A stretch of DNA of 64,000 nt, taken from Flavobacterium granuli. GTDB lineage: Bacteria; Bacteroidota; Bacteroidia; Flavobacteriales; Flavobacteriaceae. A program made the position numbers and the translations under genes. The notes below the pieces were generated by a model. The model was given only the letters and a program-made list of their open reading frames with translations, was not told where the DNA came from and ran no database searches. Location of the stretch: assembly GCF_900129705.1 (NCBI RefSeq), contig NZ_FQWO01000005.1, forward strand, positions 124,001 to 188,000, written 5' to 3'. Of this stretch, positions 17,071-25,917 are shown in pieces. Each line of letters starts with the position of its first letter. The first letter of the stretch is position 1.

Positions 17071-19170
17071 ATGACATTTTTAAAAAAATTAACGCCTTTT
17101 TATAACCTAATTCTTTTTTACGTTATAATAAGTTTTATCTTAAGGATAGTATTGCTTTTTCATCCCATAACGCAAGCTTCCTTTAGCTGGACAGATGCGC
17201 TGAAAATTTTCTCTTACGGATTGGTTTCTGATGTTTTTGTGTTTATTCTGGCGAGTGGATTTCTTTGGTTGTATCTTATCTTTATATCCAATGCTAAATA
17301 TTTAAAACCTTATGGTTACATAATATTAGGATTGCTTATTGCTTTACTGTTATATATTATTTCAGGAAAATCTATTCTCAACGAGTACGGAGGTGCATTA
17401 CCTGAAATAGGATTGATATTCGTGGGCATAAAAACCATTTTATTTGCCTTATTCCTTTTTTTACCAAACTATAGAGACAAAATCAGGTTTTGGTTGTTTT
17501 CATTTGTTCTGTTCTTATTTGTTGTTCTTATTTTGCAAAACGCCATAAGCGAATACTTTTTCTGGAATGAATTTGGAGTAAAATATAATTTTATAGCTGT
17601 TAATTATTTGGTTTATACCAATGAAGTAATAGGAAACATTATGGAATCCTATCCTGTTATTCCTTTATTTACGGGATTATTTCTAATTGCCGCTATTGTT
17701 ACTTATTTTATTATCAAAGGTTCCAGAAACTATATTGACAGCATTCCAAGCTTTGTGGAGAAAATAAAAATTTCAGGTCTTTATTTTCTTTTATTTGGAT
17801 TGTCATTATTAGCGATTCCTTATTTAGCCACAAAAGAGAATTCTCAAAACATTTTTTCAAATGAATTACAGGCTAATGGAATTTATAAGTTCTATTTGGC
17901 TTTTATGAATAGTGAGTTAGATTATTTTAAATTTTACAAAACTCTACTCGAAAAAGAAGCTTATGCCCTGCTAGCTGCACAAATACCTTCAATTACAGGG
18001 GAATCGACATTAAGAGAGATAAAAAGTGCGGCAGCAGAAAATCACAAGAATGTAGTTTTAATTACTATTGAAAGTTATAGCGCAGATTTTATGAAAATGT
18101 ATGGAAATGATCGAAATATCACTCCATTTTTAGATAGTTTGGCTAGCCAAAGTTTAGTGTTTACTAATTTTTATGCTTCTGGTAACAGAACTGTACGTGG
18201 TCTTGAGGCTGTCACCCTATCTTTACCTCCTACTGCTGGTGAAAGTGTGGTAAAACGTAAAGACAACAAAGATAAATTTACAACGGGAAGTGTTTTTAAA
18301 CAAAAAGGGTATCATGTAAAATACCTTTATGGAGGAGATGCCTTTTTTGACAATATGGAAGATTTTTTTAGTGGCAATGGCTATGACATTGTGGACAAGA
18401 AAACATTAAAACCAAATGAAATAAGCTTCTCTAATGTCTGGGGAGTTTGCGACGAAGATATGGCTGACAAAGCAATCAGTGTGATGAACGAAGAAGCAAA
18501 GTCAGGAAAACCATTTTTCAATCATTGGATGACAGTAAGCAACCACAGACCTTTTACTTACCCTAATGGCAAAATTGATATTCCTGGTGATGCAAAGTCA
18601 CGTGACGGAGGAGTAAAATATACGGATTATGCTTTAAAAAAATTCTTTACTATGGCTAAAAAACAACCTTGGTTTGCCAATACTGTTTTTGTCATCGTAT
18701 CCGATCATTGTGCTTCGAGCGCCGGAAAGACAGAACTTCCCGTAGATAAATACAGAATTCCGGCCATGATTTACAGTCCCGGTTTTGTTCAACCACAACA
18801 CTATACTAATCTAATGTCACAAATTGACATTATGCCTACCTTGTTCGGACTTTTGAATTTCAACTACCAAAGTAAGTTTTTTGGTCAGGACGTTTTGAAA
18901 CCTGAATATAAGCCAAGAGCTTTAATAGCAACTTATCAAGATTTAGGGATGATAAAAGATAATGTTTTAACCATTATTTCGCCTAAACAACAAGTCAAAC
19001 AATTCCAACTGACTTTAGTGCCCAAAGAAGGTGTCGAAACTGATTTTCAAATCTATTACGAGCAAACACTTTTGCCTACAAAAAGAGAAGATTTGATTAA
19101 TGAAACAATTTCCTTTTATCAAACGGCTTCAGATATGTTGAAAAAAAAGAAATACAACAAAATACAATAA
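17071..19170 (+). CDS. LTA synthase family sulfatase-type phosphotransferase
   Basis: A 699-residue membrane enzyme. About five N-terminal helices (to about residue 270) are followed by an extracytoplasmic sulfatase/phosphatase-fold domain. Catalytic positions can be recognised: Glu334 in LITIESYSAD, the nucleophile Thr374 in SGNRTVRGLEA, and Asp545-His546 in VIVSDHCASS, plus MTVSNHRPFTYP. In Gram-positives such enzymes polymerise glycerol phosphate; in Bacteroidota they more probably transfer phosphoglycerol or phosphoethanolamine to envelope glycans. It is transcribed divergently from the thioredoxin/ApbE operon and ends at a strong terminator. Confidence 0.9.
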   Translation: MTFLKKLTPFYNLILFYVIISFILRIVLLFHPITQASFSWTDALKIFSYGLVSDVFVFILASGFLWLYLIFISNAKYLKPYGYIILGLLIALLLYIISGKSILNEYGGALPEIGLIFVGIKTILFALFLFLPNYRDKIRFWLFSFVLFLFVVLILQNAISEYFFWNEFGVKYNFIAVNYLVYTNEVIGNIMESYPVIPLFTGLFLIAAIVTYFIIKGSRNYIDSIPSFVEKIKISGLYFLLFGLSLLAIPYLATKENSQNIFSNELQANGIYKFYLAFMNSELDYFKFYKTLLEKEAYALLAAQIPSITGESTLREIKSAAAENHKNVVLITIESYSADFMKMYGNDRNITPFLDSLASQSLVFTNFYASGNRTVRGLEAVTLSLPPTAGESVVKRKDNKDKFTTGSVFKQKGYHVKYLYGGDAFFDNMEDFFSGNGYDIVDKKTLKPNEISFSNVWGVCDEDMADKAISVMNEEAKSGKPFFNHWMTVSNHRPFTYPNGKIDIPGDAKSRDGGVKYTDYALKKFFTMAKKQPWFANTVFVIVSDHCASSAGKTELPVDKYRIPAMIYSPGFVQPQHYTNLMSQIDIMPTLFGLLNFNYQSKFFGQDVLKPEYKPRALIATYQDLGMIKDNVLTIISPKQQVKQFQLTLVPKEGVETDFQIYYEQTLLPTKREDLINETISFYQTASDMLKKKKYNKIQ

Positions 19171-19250
19171 ATAAAAAAACGGGTGAGATTAAGTCGAAGC
19201 CACTGAAAAACCTCTCTTATTTTGATTAGTGTGTTTTTCTAGAGAATAAA

Positions 19251-19300
19251 AAAACGCTTATAACAGGATTGCAAACATCCTTTATAAGCGTTTTATTTTT
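19251..19300 (+). terminator. Rho-independent terminator after the LTA-synthase-like gene
   Basis: A long stem: aaaacgcttataa plus aggat (19251-19269) pairs with atcct plus ttataagcgtttt (19276-19294), with a single bulged C, and is followed by a T-rich run. The flanking A-tract makes it potentially bidirectional. It lies about 80 bases past the stop codon of the gene. Confidence 0.85.
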
Positions 19301-20184
19301 TGTAACTGTTTTTTATTGTAGGTTGTATGAGTCAGTTTTAAACTTACAGAGGTTCATTTAGCAAAATGGATATTAGATTACATATTCTAATTTGAGTATT
19401 CTTTTTAAGTTGACTGTGAAAATTGCTAACGCTATTCCGCATCCTACAGAAATAAGCTGTTCGAATTGAACTTTTTCCATAATAGTAAATGTTGTTTGAA
19501 ACATCTAATTCACGCAATATATTCAAGTCGTGCGAAAAACTCATGGGTGTTTTTATGATTTATAATGAGGATTACAAACAAGTTGAGTTTGATTGTTAGT
19601 TTTTTTTTTGGTAATGTGCTGAATTTCAAAAATTTAAACTATTGTCAATTGTGTCGGGCTTTAGCCCGATGTTAAAATTGAATTCTTAAAGGGGCTTTAG
19701 CCAAAACTTAATCTATATTCTGGCTTAATCCAATTTTTTATTCAATATCCAAAACGGGCTAAAGCCCGTTCCTATTGCTAATTTTTAAAATAAAGGACGT
19801 ATGTCTTCTAAACTTGAAAAACGCATTTGTTGACTTGAAATTACGGTGAACTGTCCCATTCTCAAATATAAAAATAATCTTCTTTTTAAATCAGTTTTTT
19901 GCTATATTTGATGGTAATGTTATAGCGGTTTTTAGAGATTGACTTTGCCAGCAATGTTAGAGACCGTAGAATGCCGATTGTTTGTGAAATCATCCGTAGA
20001 CTTCCCGCTGAAGGACTTCTTTCGGACTTTGACATAAATTTCAACGCTAGTGTTTCTATCAGCTTTTGGTGAGCGGACAATCACTCTGCAGACTTTTAGA
20101 AAAAAATTATCGCGAACAGACAAACATTTAGCATCAGTGATACCATTTTTGTAAAAGCTACGTTTAAAACAAAAAATAGACAAA
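19301..20184. other. Long non-coding stretch with REP-like palindromes
   Basis: No convincing gene is present; the ORFs in it are short, Cys/Phe-rich and look like noise. It contains two 14-base palindromic cores listed separately and a weaker related copy at 19691-19702. The part from about 19900 to 20160 has near-coding composition with many stops and may be a decayed segment. Confidence 0.5.
19655..19768. repeat. Pair of REP-like palindromes in opposite orientation
   Basis: cgggctttagcccg at 19655-19668 and its reverse complement cgggctaaagcccg at 19755-19768 lie exactly 100 bases apart; a weaker relative (ggggctttagcc) lies between at 19691-19702. The arrangement resembles a bacterial interspersed mosaic element made of REP units. 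A REP-type (RAYT) transposase is encoded at 46864-47637, but a link between the two is not established. Confidence 0.6.
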
Positions 20185-20496
20185 ATGGAAAAGAATCAAA
20201 CGTTAACAAGTAAATCGAATAAAAGACTTGTCGGTATTATGCTTAGTGCAACAATTATGCTGCTTATACCACTAATCGCAATGCAATTTACTAATGAAGT
20301 AAAATGGACTTCATTAGATTTTATTGCAGCAGCTATTCTACTGTTTGGTGCAGGACTGACACTTGAACTTATTTTGAGAAAGGGAAAAACTACCAAATAT
20401 AGAATAGCAGCTTGTATCGCTCTTTTTATAGTGCTTTTTCTAATTTGGGCGGAACTCGCTGTTGGAATTTTCGGGACAGCATTTGCAGGGCATTAA
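20185..20496 (+). CDS. Small membrane protein, unknown function
   Basis: A 103-residue protein with three predicted helices (about 16-34, 43-62, 72-95) and a cytoplasmic-type basic N-terminus. The pattern (KSNKRLVGIMLSATIMLLIP, then LEL.LRKGK between helices 2 and 3) looks like a conserved small Bacteroidota membrane family, but I cannot name it. Codon use is normal, and a purine-rich stretch lies before the ATG. It is followed directly by a parE fragment. Confidence 0.65.
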   Translation: MEKNQTLTSKSNKRLVGIMLSATIMLLIPLIAMQFTNEVKWTSLDFIAAAILLFGAGLTLELILRKGKTTKYRIAACIALFIVLFLIWAELAVGIFGTAFAGH

Positions 20497-20505
20497 ATTT
20501 AATAA

Positions 20506-20757
20506 CAAACAATTTGGGATTATACAGTAAAAACTTGCTCAGAAAATCAAGCCGAGATTTATTACTCCTTACTCATAGACTCTTGCCAGGAATTAGCCAA
20601 TAAACCAAACTTAGGTAAGCCATATGAAATTGTGAAAAAAGAGGTACTTGGCTATAAAATTGGCGAACCTATTATCTTTTACCGCATAGTTTCTGTAAAA
20701 GAAATTGATATTCTTAGAATTCTACATAGAATGATGGATATGAAACACATATCATAG
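20506..20757 (+). pseudogene. ParE/RelE-type toxin fragment (N-terminus missing)
   Basis: In the frame ending at the TAG at 20755-20757 there is a run of about 80 codons without a start, reading WDYTVKTCSENQAEIYY, then LIDSCQELANKPNLGK, and ending FYRIVSVKEIDILRILH. This is the central and C-terminal part of a ParE-family toxin (the RILH motif is diagnostic). A stop codon lies just upstream, and the first helix and strand are missing. No antitoxin gene is adjacent. A remnant of a toxin-antitoxin pair; not functional as read. Confidence 0.75.
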
Positions 20758-20849
20758 CTTCATTGCGTGCAGAGCATTGGAAATAGCAAAAAAAAGAAAT
20801 GTAGATCAAATTTTATACTTACTTTCTAATTCATCCATTTTTCCTTTTA

Positions 20850-21722
20850 CTACAAAGCAATTAAATAAGCTACTGAAAAATTAAAAAAACTTGTGTTTTT
20901 TAGCTTGGGCTCATCCCCAATTGCAGTAGGAAAATTGATATTATACCCTAGTTGAAAATCAAATGAATTAACATTAAATTCTAAAGGCAAACTCAGTTGT
21001 GTATTTATGAGACTAAAAACATTGTTTTTTGTAATATCAGTAATTAATTGTCCATTTTGAACGTAACTCCTTGCCAGTTCAATAGTTTGATCACCAGCAA
21101 TAATGCTTATTTGCGGTTTGAAATCCAATTGTGTATTTTTTGTTTTTAATAATTTAAATGTAACATAACTAATTGAAGCTATCTGAAATGACTGCTCATC
21201 ACCAAACAAGTAGGAGCCGGATAATTGCGTGCCTAAAGTTTTTTTATTATTTCGAATCCCAATTCCAATACTTACATCATTGCTGAAAGCATTATCAAGA
21301 TCATTATTGTAAAAATATCTTGAATAAGACACATAATATTTAAATGCCTTCTTTTTGCCAAAACTTTTTCCATAACCTAAGCTTGCAGTAGTTAAATCCC
21401 ATTTTGGTTTAAGCTCACTATAGTAATTCCCTGAAATGTTTGCATAAATTCCGGAGAAATGGATGTAGGTTATTTTTGGGTTTATATTGTATTGTTTAAT
21501 CCCAATATCGCGTCCTGAAAAATAAGTGTCGTTATTATAATTTGCAGAAAGATATAAAAATTGATATTTCGTTAAAGAGGCTAAGATTTCATCTATAATT
21601 TGATCTTTTTCAAAAAGATCATCAATTACATCATTTGTCTTTTGCTCTTTGGATGGTAACTCTTGCGAAAAAGAAAGAAACACTCCTGAAAGGCATAAAA
21701 GTAGGACAAGGAATTTTTTCAT
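20850..21722 (-). CDS. Outer-membrane beta-barrel protein, unknown function
   Basis: A 290-residue exported protein with signal peptide MKKFLVLLLCLSGVFLSFSQ. A short acidic linker (20-50) leads into repeated amphipathic strands such as YLSANYNNDTYFSGRD, TYIHFSGIYANISGNYYSE and the terminal FFNFSVAYLIAL, which fits a 10-12 strand barrel. It is downstream of the Spy-like gene and may be part of the ECF sigma regulon. No specific function can be read. Confidence 0.7.
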   Translation of the reverse strand: MKKFLVLLLCLSGVFLSFSQELPSKEQKTNDVIDDLFEKDQIIDEILASLTKYQFLYLSANYNNDTYFSGRDIGIKQYNINPKITYIHFSGIYANISGNYYSELKPKWDLTTASLGYGKSFGKKKAFKYYVSYSRYFYNNDLDNAFSNDVSIGIGIRNNKKTLGTQLSGSYLFGDEQSFQIASISYVTFKLLKTKNTQLDFKPQISIIAGDQTIELARSYVQNGQLITDITKNNVFSLINTQLSLPLEFNVNSFDFQLGYNINFPTAIGDEPKLKNTSFFNFSVAYLIAL

Positions 21723-21797
21723 TAAGAAATAAAATTAAAAAGCAAGTGATTGAAAAAAATTCAACCACTTGGCTATATTATAAAATAAAAAACAGTT

Positions 21798-22223
21798 TTA
21801 ATTTCGTCTTACATTACGTCCTTTTGATTCTTTTGCTGTTTCACTGATTTTAGTACCATTTTGAGCACGTATTTGTTGACGTTGTTCGGTTGTCAATGCA
21901 TTTACGAACTCTTTTTTAAGCGCCTTGGCACTTTCTCTGTTTTCTGTCAAAATTGCTTTTTGAGCTTCTGTAAATGTCTTTACTAAAGCCGCATGCTGTT
22001 GTTGCTTATTTAAAGACGGATCATTTAAAATTGCTTGCTGTTCTGCTGTAAGGGAAGCTTTGAATGCTTCTCTGTTTGCGGTCATTAGATCGCGTTGTTC
22101 TTGCACCAGTTTTTGTTGTTCAGTTGTAAAAGTAGTGATTGTAGTACTTTTTTGAGCTTCAACATTAGAAATTCCTAGAAAAAGCATAAATGCGACTGCT
22201 GTAATTGTTTTTAATGATTTCAT
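21798..22223 (-). CDS. Spy/CpxP-like periplasmic protein
   Basis: A 141-residue exported protein (signal MKSLKTITAVAFMLFLGISNVEAQ). The mature part is almost all helical, charged and Gln-rich, with repeated LTxxQ-type motifs (FTTEQQ, SLTAEQQ, FTEAQK, ALTTEQRQQ), as in the Spy/CpxP chaperone superfamily. It follows a sigma/anti-sigma pair and so may be an envelope-stress chaperone or periplasmic sensor feeding back on that sigma factor. Role inferred from the family and location. Confidence 0.75.
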   Translation of the reverse strand: MKSLKTITAVAFMLFLGISNVEAQKSTTITTFTTEQQKLVQEQRDLMTANREAFKASLTAEQQAILNDPSLNKQQQHAALVKTFTEAQKAILTENRESAKALKKEFVNALTTEQRQQIRAQNGTKISETAKESKGRNVRRN

Positions 22224-22325
22224 CTTTAATTATTTTTAATGATTTTTATTTGTTTTTTGAACGTTCATTTGGTTAGACCCTCACTTTTTTAAAAAGTTTT
22301 AAGCTTCTAGCAAAATAGTTTAATT

Positions 22326-22805
22326 TTACAGGTCTTCTAACATATAATTGATAATAAATTGATCAATTTCGCTATCTTCAATAAATAGTGATTTTACCAA
22401 AATATCGCCTTCCTTAATCATCAGCTTGTTAGTATTTAAATTGTCTTCTCCCTCCTTTGAATTCGTGTCTGAGAGTGTTGAAAAAGAACTTCCGCCTTCC
22501 AGTCGATCAATAGTATCGGACACAGTCATTGGAATTTGATTCATTTTTGAATAAGAATATTGCTTATAAATCTTTAAGCTAAAAAACAGAGCCATAGCAG
22601 CTGCTATTGTCAATACTGCTCTTTTTCTATAAAAATGAAAACCTCTTGTTTCTTTCTTTTTTGTAAGCTTGTTCAAAATTTCATTTTTAGATTGAGAAAA
22701 ATAATCTTCCGGTATTTTTAAACCTAAATCTTCCTTATGAATTTTGGTTAATTTTTCATCATCCAACTGACGCAATTTTAAATCTTTGTTTATATTTCGT
22801 TCCAT
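22326..22805 (-). CDS. Putative anti-sigma factor (single-pass membrane protein)
   Basis: A 159-residue protein with a cytoplasmic N-terminal segment of about 65 residues, one membrane helix (RAVLTIAAAMALFFSLKIY, about 66-84) and a periplasmic acidic tail. It lies 30 bases after the ECF sigma gene in the same direction, the usual position of an anti-sigma factor. No zinc motif (HxxxCxxC) is visible, so it is not a ZAS-type protein. Call rests mainly on topology and context. Confidence 0.65.
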   Translation of the reverse strand: MERNINKDLKLRQLDDEKLTKIHKEDLGLKIPEDYFSQSKNEILNKLTKKKETRGFHFYRKRAVLTIAAAMALFFSLKIYKQYSYSKMNQIPMTVSDTIDRLEGGSSFSTLSDTNSKEGEDNLNTNKLMIKEGDILVKSLFIEDSEIDQFIINYMLEDL

Positions 22806-22835
22806 GATAGTGCTAAATAATTTAGTTTTTTTTTA

Positions 22836-23402
22836 TTAAACCTTTTTTAATGGTAAAAGTTTAATTTTTGAAATGTTCTTTTCAATATGCTTGACAGAAT
22901 TATAATAGGATGTTTTTATTGTCCCTTCTTTTATTCCCAAAATAGCTGCTATTTCCCGAAATTTTAAATCATCATAATATTTCATATTAAATATTTGCCT
23001 TTGTTTTTCCGGTAATTCCGAAAGAACAGTTTGCAATTTGAGCTGAAGATCATTTCCTTCAAAAAAAGAATCTTCTACTAAATTGTCCAGATATCTTCTA
23101 TTTACATCATCTATTGAAATATGGTGTTTTTTTTTGTTTTGTTCTAAAAAACGAAGGGATTCATTATAGGCAATTTTATGCATCCAAGTATACAAAGAGC
23201 TTTCTTGCGAAAAATTAGGCAAGCTTTTGTAAATTCTAACAAAAGTATTTTGCAGCACGTCATCTGTATTTTCATGAGTAATAACTAATTTTCGAATATG
23301 CCAATACAACCTCACTTGATAAAGTTCAAGTAATTGTTTAAATGCTTTATCTTTTTGATTATTACTAATTAACTTACTTATGAAATCTGCTTCGTTAGCC
23401 AA
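22836..23402 (-). CDS. ECF-type RNA polymerase sigma factor
   Basis: A 188-residue sigma-70 family protein with region 2 (DDVLQNTFVRIYKSLPNF, TWMHKIAYNESLRFLEQ) and region 4 (LPEKQRQIFNMKYYDDLKF, EIAAILGIKEGTIKTSYYNSV), the helix-turn-helix that reads -35 elements. It is the first gene of a set followed by the likely anti-sigma and a Spy-like protein, indicating an envelope-stress response. No autoregulatory promoter could be assigned with confidence. Confidence 0.92.
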   Translation of the reverse strand: MANEADFISKLISNNQKDKAFKQLLELYQVRLYWHIRKLVITHENTDDVLQNTFVRIYKSLPNFSQESSLYTWMHKIAYNESLRFLEQNKKKHHISIDDVNRRYLDNLVEDSFFEGNDLQLKLQTVLSELPEKQRQIFNMKYYDDLKFREIAAILGIKEGTIKTSYYNSVKHIEKNISKIKLLPLKKV

Positions 23403-23793
23403 TATTTAATTAATTTAGAATTTATTTTAAATAATTATTAAACAAATCATTTGTTCTTATTAGACCCTTAAAAGGGAATAAAGTTTGGAAAATATACAAC
23501 TATTTCTCAAAAACAGAAATAGCCTTTGCTTGACAACCTATTAAGAGCGTTTATTTATGGCCAATATTTATATAACTGTCACAATCCTAACGGATTCCTA
23601 AAAACCTTTTGTACTTGGGAAATTTTGTAATAACTTTACGCAACTGCCGCCTAGCCTCAGTACCTTATAAGCAACTTATAGGAACCCCGTTAACCCTATC
23701 ATATCCATAGCTTTTCATGAGAATAAATATCTCTGCTGCTTTACTACTCCTCTTGGTTGTGCTTTTGCCTACCATAGAATAACGACTGAAAAA
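23403..23793. other. Divergent intergenic region between sigma factor and Nramp-like gene
   Basis: About 390 bases without a gene. It should hold both divergent promoters. A weak hairpin (around 23661-23682, cttataag with a complementary arm) is visible. I looked for a manganese (yybP-ykoY) riboswitch before the transporter and did not find its conserved core. Confidence 0.5.
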
Positions 23794-25056
23794 ATGAAAA
23801 AAAAGAAAACATTTTCATCAAAACTTTTTAGCAGTTGGAAAAAACTTGGGCCAGGTCTTGTGACAGGTGCAAGTGATGATGACCCGTCTGGAATTGCAAC
23901 TTATTCTCAAGCAGGTGCAGCATTTGGACTTGCAACATTATGGACTTCGATTGTTGCTTTTCCCCTGATGGCTTCTATTCAGCAGATGTGCGCGAGAATT
24001 GGGTTAGTAACCTCACAAGGCTTGACAGGAACGCTAAAAAAACACTATCCCAGACCTATTTTATATTTAATGCTGTTGTTTAGCTTTCCTGCTATTGTAA
24101 TGAATATTGGTGCTGATATTGCAGGTATGGGTGCTGTGGGTAACCTGCTATTTCCAGCTATTGATGCTAATTATTTCAGTGTTCTTTTCACGATTATACT
24201 TCTTGGTTTAATCATTTATCTGCCATACCAAAAGATTGCATCTGTTCTAAAATATTTGTGCATTGTAATGTTGGTATATTTCATCGTTCCGTTTTTGTAT
24301 CAACAGGATTTCACAGAAATTCTTAAAGCGACTTTTATTCCAACTATAAAATTTAACAAAGATTTTATCGCTATTATAGTGGGAATACTTGGCACAACGA
24401 TTTCCCCCTATCTTTTCTTTTGGCAAGCATCGGTAGAGGTTGAAGAAATGAAAAGCAAAAGGAAACATTTGATTGTAAATAAAAAAATAATTTATGAGAT
24501 TAACCAAGATGTAGATTTTGGAATGACCATTTCAGGATTTGTTATGTATTTTATCATTCTTACTACCGGAACTGTTTTATTTAAAGGCGGCATCCATCAA
24601 ATTGACACTGTAGAACAAGCGGCAATGGCATTAAAACCATTAGCCGGTGACTTAGCGTATCTTCTTTTTGCTATTGGTGTCATCGGAACGGGGCTTATTG
24701 CAATTCCTGTTTTGAGTGGTTCTATTTCTTATATCATTACAGAGACATTTGGATGGGAACAAGGTCTTGATAAAAAATTCCATGAAGCCAAAGCATTTTA
24801 TGTCATCATTGCTATTTCGTTGATACTGGGCTTATCACTAAACTACATCGGTATTACTCCCATTCAATCATTGATTTATACAGCCATTCTCTATGGACTA
24901 ACCGCTCCTGTTCTAATTGCAATTATCTTACACATTTCGAATAACAAAAAAATAATGGGAGAAAACGTAAATGGAAGCTTAACAAATATTCTAGGATTTA
25001 CAGCATTAATTATTATGACAGTTGCTGCCGTAGCGTTAATTTACCTCCAATTTTGA
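23794..25056 (+). CDS. Nramp-related divalent metal transporter with altered ion site
   Basis: A 420-residue protein with about 11 membrane helices in the Nramp/LeuT fold. The helix-1 motif is DPSGIATYSQAGA (Asp30) in place of the canonical DPGN, and the helix-6 motif is TISPYLFFWQ (203 on) in place of MPH, so the metal-coordinating Met is replaced by Ser204. Nramp-related magnesium transporters (NRMTs) also lack the Met, so the substrate may differ from Mn/Fe. Stands alone on the plus strand. Family assignment firm, ion uncertain. Confidence 0.88.
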   Translation: MKKKKTFSSKLFSSWKKLGPGLVTGASDDDPSGIATYSQAGAAFGLATLWTSIVAFPLMASIQQMCARIGLVTSQGLTGTLKKHYPRPILYLMLLFSFPAIVMNIGADIAGMGAVGNLLFPAIDANYFSVLFTIILLGLIIYLPYQKIASVLKYLCIVMLVYFIVPFLYQQDFTEILKATFIPTIKFNKDFIAIIVGILGTTISPYLFFWQASVEVEEMKSKRKHLIVNKKIIYEINQDVDFGMTISGFVMYFIILTTGTVLFKGGIHQIDTVEQAAMALKPLAGDLAYLLFAIGVIGTGLIAIPVLSGSISYIITETFGWEQGLDKKFHEAKAFYVIIAISLILGLSLNYIGITPIQSLIYTAILYGLTAPVLIAIILHISNNKKIMGENVNGSLTNILGFTALIIMTVAAVALIYLQF

Positions 25057-25160
25057 GACCTTTAGAACTATGAACCTAGCAGACAAATGAAAGACATTAA
25101 AAAGAAACCGAATGGCTTGAAAAAATTTGGTCGCCTATAATCGGCATGATCAAAGTAAGT

Positions 25161-25898
25161 TTATTGTTCATTGTTGGATTTCGATTCTTTTTTCAGTTCT
25201 TTCTGTATTTGTTTTTGTTTTTTAGCTTCGGCTTTTTCCTTTTTATTAAAATAACCTTTCAATAAAAAATTATGTTTTGCGGCTTCCATATTCTGATTAA
25301 ATCCTTTTGTTCCAGATTCCAGATTCGACAAGCTGGCATCTAGTTTTTGCCCCATTTTTTCATCACTCAGCAGTTTTGACAAAGTACCTTTTCCGTTATT
25401 TATTTTGTAACTAAATTCAGCTAGCTGATCTGTTATTATAGTTGCGTTATCAAGAGTAGTTTTGACTCCTTTCATTATATCTTCCATTTCTATTGCTTTA
25501 TTAGACGCAATGGTTCCATTATTCTTTATGGTGTTCTTTGATAGTGTTCCAGGATAGATCGTAAGTACTTTGTCTCCCATTAATCCATCAGAGCCAATAG
25601 CGGCTCTTGCATCTGTTTTTATAAACTGTTGCACCTCTTTTCTCAATACCAATTTTACCACAACAGAAGAGTCATTGATTAGTTCGATTCCATCTACCGT
25701 GCCCACATTTATCCCCGAAAAACGAACATTGTTCCCCACTTTTAAGCCGCTTACTGTTTTGAATTGCGACTTTAAGTTAAAAGTGGCACCAAATAAATTC
25801 TTTTGTTTTCCGATAAAATAAATAGTCCCAATAAATAGCACCAATCCTATTGTGACAAACATTCCTAATTTCCATGTGAAGCTTGATTCTTTATGCAT
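25161..25898 (-). CDS. mlaD: MlaD-family MCE-domain lipid-transport protein
   Basis: A 245-residue protein with a single N-terminal helix (LGMFVTIGLVLFIGTIYFIG) and an MCE domain (about 38-120: FKTVSGLKVGNNVRFSGINVGTVDGIEL, the MCE signature). The rest is helical and ends in a Lys/Glu-rich tail. MlaD forms the periplasmic hexameric ring of phospholipid ABC transporters. It is last in an operon with the ATPase and permease, 19 bases after the ATPase gene. Confidence 0.92.
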   Translation of the reverse strand: MHKESSFTWKLGMFVTIGLVLFIGTIYFIGKQKNLFGATFNLKSQFKTVSGLKVGNNVRFSGINVGTVDGIELINDSSVVVKLVLRKEVQQFIKTDARAAIGSDGLMGDKVLTIYPGTLSKNTIKNNGTIASNKAIEMEDIMKGVKTTLDNATIITDQLAEFSYKINNGKGTLSKLLSDEKMGQKLDASLSNLESGTKGFNQNMEAAKHNFLLKGYFNKKEKAEAKKQKQIQKELKKESKSNNEQ

Positions 25899-25917
25899 GA
25901 TTGCTATATTTTAATGA

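Noticed and set aside
23403..23793. Manganese (yybP-ykoY) riboswitch upstream of the Nramp-like gene
   Set aside because: The conserved core motifs were not found; only a weak hairpin is present.
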